From: Nitrospinota bacterium
GTDB taxonomy: Bacteria > UBA8248 > JACPRG01
NCBI GenBank assembly: GCA_030740135.1
Contig: JASLXW010000024.1
Span: 1 to 10,318, forward strand
Reading direction: 5' to 3'
DNA length: 10,318 bases
The position numbers and the translations under genes were made by a program. This document shows, one piece after another, positions 6,356 to 10,318 of the stretch. Under the pieces are notes generated by a model, which worked only from the letters and a program-made list of their open reading frames with translations, ran no database searches and was not told where the DNA came from. How positions within the stretch are numbered: the first letter of the stretch is position 1; each line of letters starts with the position of its first letter.

Positions 6356-7738
6356 TCAAGGGCCGGCCTTGGCTCCGCGCAGGCGCGCCAGGGCCAGCAG
6401 GTCGGGGACGTTCTCGACGCCGGGGACCTCCGGCACATCCGGGAATTCCTCCCCGAAGGGGCGCGTGGCGTCGATCCCCATCATGGCCGAAAGGTTCGGC
6501 TCGGGCGCCGAGGGGTCGAGGGGGCCGCCGCCGGCGGCAGGCACGACGATCACGTCCCGGTCCGCCTGCATCCGCGTGCTGACCGCCCACAGGACCTTCA
6601 CGTCATCGAAGATGTCGATGTCCTCGTCCACCACAACCACCAGCTTCGGCCGCTTGGCGCTCCCCAGTGCGGCGAGGATGACGTTTCGGGGCTGTCCCTT
6701 GTACCGAGGCGTCATCGAGATGTAGCAGTGGAACTCGCTGCATCCCGACGCCGGAAAGTGAACCGATTTCACCTCGGGAAACTTGGCGCTGAGGTCCCGC
6801 AAGACGGTGACCTCGTTCGGGATCTGCTTCAGGAAGTGGTTCTCCGTCATCGGAACGCCCGTCAAACCCGCGTGGAAGATCGGAGAGCGCCGGTGGGTGA
6901 CGGCGCTCACCTCGACCACGGGCCGCTGATCCCCGGGGCCGTAGTACCCGGAGAACTCGCCGAAGGGACCTTCGGCCTCCCGGATGTCGGGCAGCATCCG
7001 ACCCTCGATCACGATCTCGCTCATCGCCGGAACTTCGAGGTCCACGGTCCGGCATTTCACCACCGGGACCGCCTCCCCCCGGAGACCTCCCGCGATGCTC
7101 AGCTCGTCCGTTCCGTACGGGGCCTTGACCTGCGTCCCCAGCATGACGGCCGGGTCCACCCCGAGGGCCACGGCGATCTCCAGGGCGTTCCCTTTCTTCT
7201 CCGCCTTGGCGTAGTGGATGTAACAGTGTTGCTGGACGTTGGCGAAGATCCCGAGCCGGTTTCGGCCCTGGAGCTGCATGCGGTAGATGCCCGCGTTCTT
7301 CTCCCCGGTTTCCGGGTCCTTGGAGATCTCGATCCCGTGGGTGATGAAGGCCCCCCCGTCCTGGGGGCTGTAGGTGGGGATGGGCAGCCGGGTCAGATCG
7401 ACCTCGTCCCCCTCGTAAACCACCTCCTGGCAGGGACCTTCATCGACGAGAACGGGGGCGATGGGATGGTCGGCCGCTCGGTGGAACCGCTCGACGGCCT
7501 CCTCGGACTTGAACCCCAGGGCCCGCAACACCCTGCGGCGCGCGGCGAAAATCCCCCCCACAACGGGGATGTCGCGCCCCTTGACCTGCTCGAAGAGGAG
7601 CGCCGGCCCCTGCTGGTCCGAGGCCTTCCGGATGTACGCCGAGATCTCGAAGCGGGCGTCCACCGGCTCGGAGATCCGGATCAGGTCCCCTTCCTCTTCC
7701 AGACGCGCCAGAAAATCCCTTGGATCATTGAACGACAT
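6356..7738 (-). CDS. UbiD-family prenyl-FMN-dependent decarboxylase
   Basis: 460 residues from ATG 7738, a typical UbiD length. UbiD enzymes reversibly decarboxylate aromatic, heteroaromatic or alpha,beta-unsaturated acids using prenylated FMN. The family pattern is clear: FNDPRDFLARLEEEGDL at the N-terminus, THGIEISKDPETGEKNAGIYRMQ with R153 and N148 (cofactor and metal region), the catalytic stretch EGPFGEFSGYYGP with E256 and E261, HFLKQIPNE, and VVVVDEDIDIFDDVKVLWA followed by STRMQADRD. The E-R-E arrangement matches known active sites. ATG 7738 has GGAGGA 7 bases upstream; the in-frame TTG at 7753 overlaps that site and is rejected. It is second in the minus operon, 53 bp after the cyclase-family gene. 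The prenyl-FMN synthase UbiX is not in the window. The substrate is probably a ring carboxylate, by inference. Confidence 0.93.
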   Translation of the reverse strand: MSFNDPRDFLARLEEEGDLIRISEPVDARFEISAYIRKASDQQGPALLFEQVKGRDIPVVGGIFAARRRVLRALGFKSEEAVERFHRAADHPIAPVLVDEGPCQEVVYEGDEVDLTRLPIPTYSPQDGGAFITHGIEISKDPETGEKNAGIYRMQLQGRNRLGIFANVQQHCYIHYAKAEKKGNALEIAVALGVDPAVMLGTQVKAPYGTDELSIAGGLRGEAVPVVKCRTVDLEVPAMSEIVIEGRMLPDIREAEGPFGEFSGYYGPGDQRPVVEVSAVTHRRSPIFHAGLTGVPMTENHFLKQIPNEVTVLRDLSAKFPEVKSVHFPASGCSEFHCYISMTPRYKGQPRNVILAALGSAKRPKLVVVVDEDIDIFDDVKVLWAVSTRMQADRDVIVVPAAGGGPLDPSAPEPNLSAMMGIDATRPFGEEFPDVPEVPGVENVPDLLALARLRGAKAGP

Positions 7739-7745
7739 GGGCGGC

Positions 7746-7751
7746 TCCTCC
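7746..7751 (-). promoter_or_regulatory. Ribosome binding site deciding the UbiD start
   Basis: GGAGGA on the minus strand ends 7 bases before ATG 7738. It overlaps the in-frame TTG codon at 7753-7751, so the five extra N-terminal residues (MEEPP) predicted from that TTG are unlikely to be made. Confidence 0.75.
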
Positions 7752-7791
7752 AAACCTCAGGCCCCGTCGGCACCCGCATCCGTTCGCCGGC

Positions 7792-8466
7792 TCACTCATC
7801 CACGATGGCGTACACCCGCGCGGGAGCCCCCTCCACCCCTTTGAACAAGACCGGCGCCGCCGAGAGCCAGACTTTCTTGCCCGCAACCCGGTCCAGACCC
7901 GTAATGTACTCAATGTTGTAGAGAGAGTTCCTCAGAATGATGCGGTGGATGGGTCCCGGGGCTTTGGGGTCCTGCTGTTCCCGGGGGATGTCCTGCATGA
8001 AGTCGAACCCCACGGCGGAAAATCCCTGATCGACGATCCACTGGGCTGCCTCTTCGGTCACGTAGGGCGAAAACTTCCAGTAATCCAGGCTCCCCCAGTG
8101 CCGCTCATGATGTCCCGTGCAGATGAGGACCATGTCCCCCGGCTTGTGCTCCATCCCCTCCCGTCGAAGCTTCTCCACCGCCTCCTCCAGGTCCGCCTTC
8201 TCGATCGGGACGACCCCCTGCTTGTGGAGCAGGTCAAGGGCGAGGGCGTCGCCGACGAGCCGGTCCAGGGGGATCTGATCGATCGTGTCTCCGCCCCGGA
8301 TGAAGTGGAGGGGGGCGTCGATATGCGTGCCGACGTGAAGGTACATCTCCACGACGGTTCCGTGCGCCGGTCCGGAGTCATGCGTCTTCACCACATCCAG
8401 GACGAAAGGCTCGTCCCTTTCATTGAGAAACGGCATCAGGATGCCTTCTTCCACGATGAGGCTCAA
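7792..8466 (-). CDS. Cyclase-family (kynurenine formamidase-like) metal hydrolase
   Basis: 224 residues from TTG 8466. The cyclase family (PF04199) includes bacterial kynurenine formamidase, isatin hydrolase and related metal-dependent amide, imide or lactone hydrolases. The signature HVGTHIDAPLHF gives H44, H48, D50 and H54. A C-terminal IHRIILRNSLYNIEYITGL supplies the conserved His174 and Glu186. Length fits the family. The start is uncertain: the family normally opens with KIIDLS, and here these residues (RKIID) lie in frame upstream of the TTG, after an ATT at 8484-8482 that has AGGGGAG 6 bases before it. No ATG or GTG occurs in that open stretch back to a stop at 8572-8574. It is first in the minus operon, 53 bp before UbiD. 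Ring opening of a cyclic amide or isatin-like compound is an attractive but unproven role. Confidence 0.9.
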   Translation of the reverse strand: MSLIVEEGILMPFLNERDEPFVLDVVKTHDSGPAHGTVVEMYLHVGTHIDAPLHFIRGGDTIDQIPLDRLVGDALALDLLHKQGVVPIEKADLEEAVEKLRREGMEHKPGDMVLICTGHHERHWGSLDYWKFSPYVTEEAAQWIVDQGFSAVGFDFMQDIPREQQDPKAPGPIHRIILRNSLYNIEYITGLDRVAGKKVWLSAAPVLFKGVEGAPARVYAIVDE

Positions 8467-8560
8467 ATCGATGATCTTCCGAATGGGAAACTCCCCTGAA
8501 TTGGAACCACCCGGCGCCGGAGATTCCCACGGACGGGCCGCCGCCTGACGACATGATCCC

Positions 8561-8590
8561 CTTATACCCTTTTATAACGGGAAGCGACAA
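8561..8590 (-). promoter_or_regulatory. Candidate promoter of the cyclase-UbiD-molybdenum operon
   Basis: On the minus strand, TTGTCG (8590-8585, -35, 4 of 6 consensus) is followed after 18 bases by TATAAG (8566-8561, -10, 5 of 6). It points at the cyclase gene about 80-100 bp downstream. It overlaps the direct repeat copy at 8581-8588. Pattern match only; no transcript evidence. Confidence 0.4.
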
Positions 8591-8682
8591 ATCACTCCGG
8601 AATCCATCCATCCCTCTCGCCTTCGTCACCGAGCGGTAGATAAGAAGCGACGCGACCTGGGGGCGCTCCCGGGAATCCTTCC

Positions 8683-8712
8683 TTGACACCTTTTTCCCCG
8701 GTTTGCTAGCTT
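8683..8712 (+). promoter_or_regulatory. Candidate sigma-70 promoter for the carbon-nitrogen hydrolase operon
   Basis: A perfect TTGACA at 8683-8688 is followed after 18 bases by TAGCTT (8707-8712; the 17-base spacing gives CTAGCT). The -35 is ideal and the -10 modest. Transcription would start near 8719 and give a leader of about 135 bp before GTG 8856. Confidence 0.5.
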
Positions 8713-8855
8713 GATGGATCGAATCTCCGGGTCCTTACCATTCAACCATCGGCCGAATTGAAGCGTGGGGGGGCTCGCGCCTTTCCTCGCCGGACCGGTT
8801 GAGAAACACCGGGCGGTTTCACGGACCATCGCCTGAAACGAACGGGGGGCATCGA

Positions 8856-9776
8856 GTGAGTCACGAGCGAACCCTTCAAGTTGCGCTCATCCAAAGAGGC
8901 CCGGCCGGAATGGACCTCGACGCCAATCTCACGGAAAACCTCCGGCTGATCGACGAGGCCGCCGCCGGCTCTCCCGACTTCATCTGCCTCAACGAGCTGT
9001 CCACGACCCCGTACTTTCCCCGAAACCCCGGCGTGGACCATGTCCCGTGGGCCCTGCCGCTGGCATCCGAAGCCATCGCGGAGGTCGCCGAACGGGCGCG
9101 CCGGCTCAATTGCCACATCGTCTATCCCTTTTACGAACTCATTCCCGAAACGGGAAAACGGCTGAACAGCGTGGTCCTGTTCGGACCCGGCGGCGGGCCG
9201 GTGGAAGGCGTCCTTCCGGGAGGCGGGCCGGCCCTCCGGTTCGCCAAGACCCACCTCGCGGCGACCCCGAAAACCGGCGTGGACGAGCACCGATTCTTTT
9301 CGGCGGGGGAAGGGTTCCCGGTCTTCGACACCCCCAAGGCGCGTGTGGGACTCCTCGTCTGTTACGACCGGAGATTCCCCGAGGGTTGGCGGATGCTCGC
9401 CCTTCAAGGGGCCGAGGTCGTCTTTTTGGTCGCCGACGTTCCGGCCTGGGCCCCCTCGCCTTCGGCGACCGCCGAGGAAATGTTCCATATCGAGCTCCGG
9501 ACGCGGGCGCTGGAGAACCTATTCTTCGTCGCGGCGTGCAACAAGGCGGGGGTCGAGCGGCTGGGGGAGGTGGAAACCCGGTTTTTCGGGCGAAGCTGCG
9601 TGGTCGATCCGTTGGGCGGACTGTCGGCCGAGGCGCCCCCGGACGAACCCATGATCCTTAGAGCCGCCCTAGACCTTTCGCAAATCGCCGAGGGCCGGAG
9701 CACCCTCCCTTATTTCGAGGGGCGGCGGCCCGAGCTCTACCGCCTAATTGCCGAGAAGACGCCCGGCCCGGCCTGA
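8856..9776 (+). CDS. Carbon-nitrogen hydrolase (nitrilase superfamily)
   Basis: 306 residues. This superfamily hydrolyses linear amides, N-carbamoyl groups or nitriles with a Glu-Lys-Cys triad in an alpha-beta-beta-alpha fold. The triad is visible: E47 in FICLNELSTTPYF, K131 in RFAKTHLAATP, and C169 in VGLLVCYDRRFPEGWR. RTRALENLFFVAACNKAG (215-232) and the closing region with SCVVDPLGG (247-255) match amidase branches such as N-carbamoyl amino acid or N-carbamoylputrescine amidase more than nitrilases. GTG 8856 lies 6 bases after a G6 run (8844-8849); the in-frame TTG at 8799 would add 19 residues unlike the family and lacks a site. No signal peptide. It starts a plus-strand unit read away from the UbiD operon. 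Substrate not defined; the neighbours suggest an N-carbamoyl or amide intermediate. Confidence 0.92.
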   Translation: MSHERTLQVALIQRGPAGMDLDANLTENLRLIDEAAAGSPDFICLNELSTTPYFPRNPGVDHVPWALPLASEAIAEVAERARRLNCHIVYPFYELIPETGKRLNSVVLFGPGGGPVEGVLPGGGPALRFAKTHLAATPKTGVDEHRFFSAGEGFPVFDTPKARVGLLVCYDRRFPEGWRMLALQGAEVVFLVADVPAWAPSPSATAEEMFHIELRTRALENLFFVAACNKAGVERLGEVETRFFGRSCVVDPLGGLSAEAPPDEPMILRAALDLSQIAEGRSTLPYFEGRRPELYRLIAEKTPGPA

Positions 9777-9802
9777 GGCCGCCGGACGCCCGCCGGCTCA
9801 AC

Positions 9803-9807
9803 GGAGG
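9803..9807 (+). promoter_or_regulatory. Ribosome binding site for the luciferase-like gene
   Basis: GGAGG lies 8 bases before GTG 9816. An ATG at 9808-9810 is in another frame and meets a TGA after two codons, so GTG 9816 is the start. Confidence 0.7.
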
Positions 9808-9815
9808 ATGCCCGC

Positions 9816-10318
9816 GTGACAAACCGCCCGACGCCCCATTTCGGACTCCTGCTGCCCAACGACGGCTACCCGGTCGTGGACTTCGACCATCTGCGAACCC
9901 TGGCCCGGGAAGCTGAAGCCCTTGACTTCGACTCCGCCTGGGTGGCGGACCACTTTCTCGCGCCCCCCGGCCTCAGCGCCGCCTTCGGGACGAAGGGAAT
10001 CTTCGAGGCCACCCTGGTCCTGGCGGCCCTCAGCTCCGTCACCGAGCGGATCGCCCTCGGGACGTCGGTCCTGCTCTTTCCCATGCGCCACCCCATCCAC
10101 CTGGCGAACCTCATCTCGACACTCGATCACGCCACGAAGGGGCGGCTCATTCTGGGATTCGGGGTCGGCGGGCACCGGCCCGAGTTCGACGCATGCGGCG
10201 TTCCCTACGCCAAGCGTGGGGGCATGACCAACGAAGCGCTCGAGATCCTAAACGCCCTCTTCACGCAAGACAACGTCAGCTACGAGGGCAAACACTACCA
10301 ATTTGAAAATGTGTCGTT
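9816..10318 (+). CDS. Luciferase-like (LLM-class) flavin-dependent oxidoreductase, partial
   Basis: The first 167 codons of a gene cut by the right edge. The N-terminus HFGLLLPNDGYPVVDFDHL and the barrel strands SAWVADHFLAPP, TERIALGTSVLLFPMRHPI and KGRLILGFGVGGHRPEFDACG are those of LLM-class enzymes, which use FMN or F420. GVPYAKRGGMTNEALEILNALFTQDNVSYEGKHYQFENV closely follows the consensus of the F420-type and alkanesulfonate monooxygenase-like branch. It lies 39 bp after the carbon-nitrogen hydrolase, so the two are probably co-transcribed. RutA of pyrimidine breakdown belongs to this superfamily and opens an N-heterocyclic ring, a suggestive parallel. About half of the expected 300-350 residues are missing, so the cofactor and reaction cannot be decided here. 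Confidence 0.9.
   Translation, partial: MTNRPTPHFGLLLPNDGYPVVDFDHLRTLAREAEALDFDSAWVADHFLAPPGLSAAFGTKGIFEATLVLAALSSVTERIALGTSVLLFPMRHPIHLANLISTLDHATKGRLILGFGVGGHRPEFDACGVPYAKRGGMTNEALEILNALFTQDNVSYEGKHYQFENVS

Larger units (their letters stand above)
8485..8855. other. Divergent intergenic region holding promoters for both operons
   Basis: 371 bp between the cyclase gene (minus) and the carbon-nitrogen hydrolase gene (plus), with no supported gene. It contains one promoter candidate for each direction (listed separately), and an exact 8-base direct repeat GAAGCGAC at 8581-8588 and 8644-8651, 63 bases apart, which might serve a regulator. The A+T-rich patch 8556-8580 stands out. No regulator gene is adjacent. 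The repeat is visible; its function is speculation. Confidence 0.55.

Noticed and set aside
6728..7921. Plus-strand open frame of 397 codons opposite UbiD and the end of the cyclase gene
   Set aside because: It overlaps two clear minus-strand genes and the spacer between them, has no domain, and mirrors their codon periodicity.
1..10318. CRISPR array, tRNA, insertion sequence or phage genes
   Set aside because: I saw no regularly spaced repeats, no cloverleaf-like sequence, no transposase or integrase motif, and no terminal inverted repeats.

Overview
The window is GC-rich bacterial DNA, roughly 60-65% G+C by eye. Genes are tightly packed, start with ATG, GTG or TTG, and have canonical Shine-Dalgarno sites, including a 9-base GGAGGTGAT at 6244-6252. 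There is no tRNA, rRNA, CRISPR array, insertion sequence or phage gene. The gene content (UbiD decarboxylase, molybdenum hydroxylase, putative cyclase, several amidases and a luciferase-like oxidoreductase) is typical of metabolically versatile, often uncultivated soil, sediment or marine bacteria. The sequence alone does not fix the phylum.

Layout. (1) Positions 1-2837, plus strand: the 3' end of an unrecognised gene (1-122), a leader with stem-loop potential, an isochorismatase-family cysteine hydrolase (282-1007), an amidohydrolase-2 family metal hydrolase starting with TTG (1244-2158), and a small GlcG/HbpS-like protein (2346-2837). (2) Positions 3035-8466, minus strand: a probable four-gene operon read from right to left. 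Its order is cyclase-family hydrolase (7792-8466), UbiD decarboxylase (6356-7738), molybdopterin-binding large subunit of a xanthine dehydrogenase-type hydroxylase (3962-6241), and a metallo-beta-lactamase-fold hydrolase (3035-3879) split by a one-base frameshift. (3) Positions 8485-8855: a divergent promoter region. (4) Positions 8856-10318, plus strand: a nitrilase-superfamily carbon-nitrogen hydrolase, followed 39 bp later by a luciferase-like flavin-dependent oxidoreductase that runs off the right edge.

How the genes may work together (inference): this reads as a catabolic island. The molybdenum hydroxylase could put oxygen on an aromatic or N-heteroaromatic ring from water, and UbiD could remove a ring carboxylate. 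The luciferase-like enzyme could oxidise the ring, and the cyclase-family, amidohydrolase-2, isochorismatase-like and nitrilase-like enzymes could hydrolyse the resulting cyclic and linear amides. The combination recalls the Rut pyrimidine pathway (RutA luciferase-like, RutB isochorismatase-like) and the nicotinate pathway (molybdenum hydroxylase, maleamate amidase), but matches neither. No regulator, transporter, UbiX prenyl-FMN synthase, or iron-sulfur or FAD partner of the hydroxylase lies in the window, so the substrate and completeness remain open.

The points most worth a second look are the combined catabolic cluster, the frameshift in the MBL gene, a possible ATT start of the cyclase gene, the lone molybdenum subunit, a Glu in place of the usual Asp in the amidohydrolase, and the structured leader before the isochorismatase gene.
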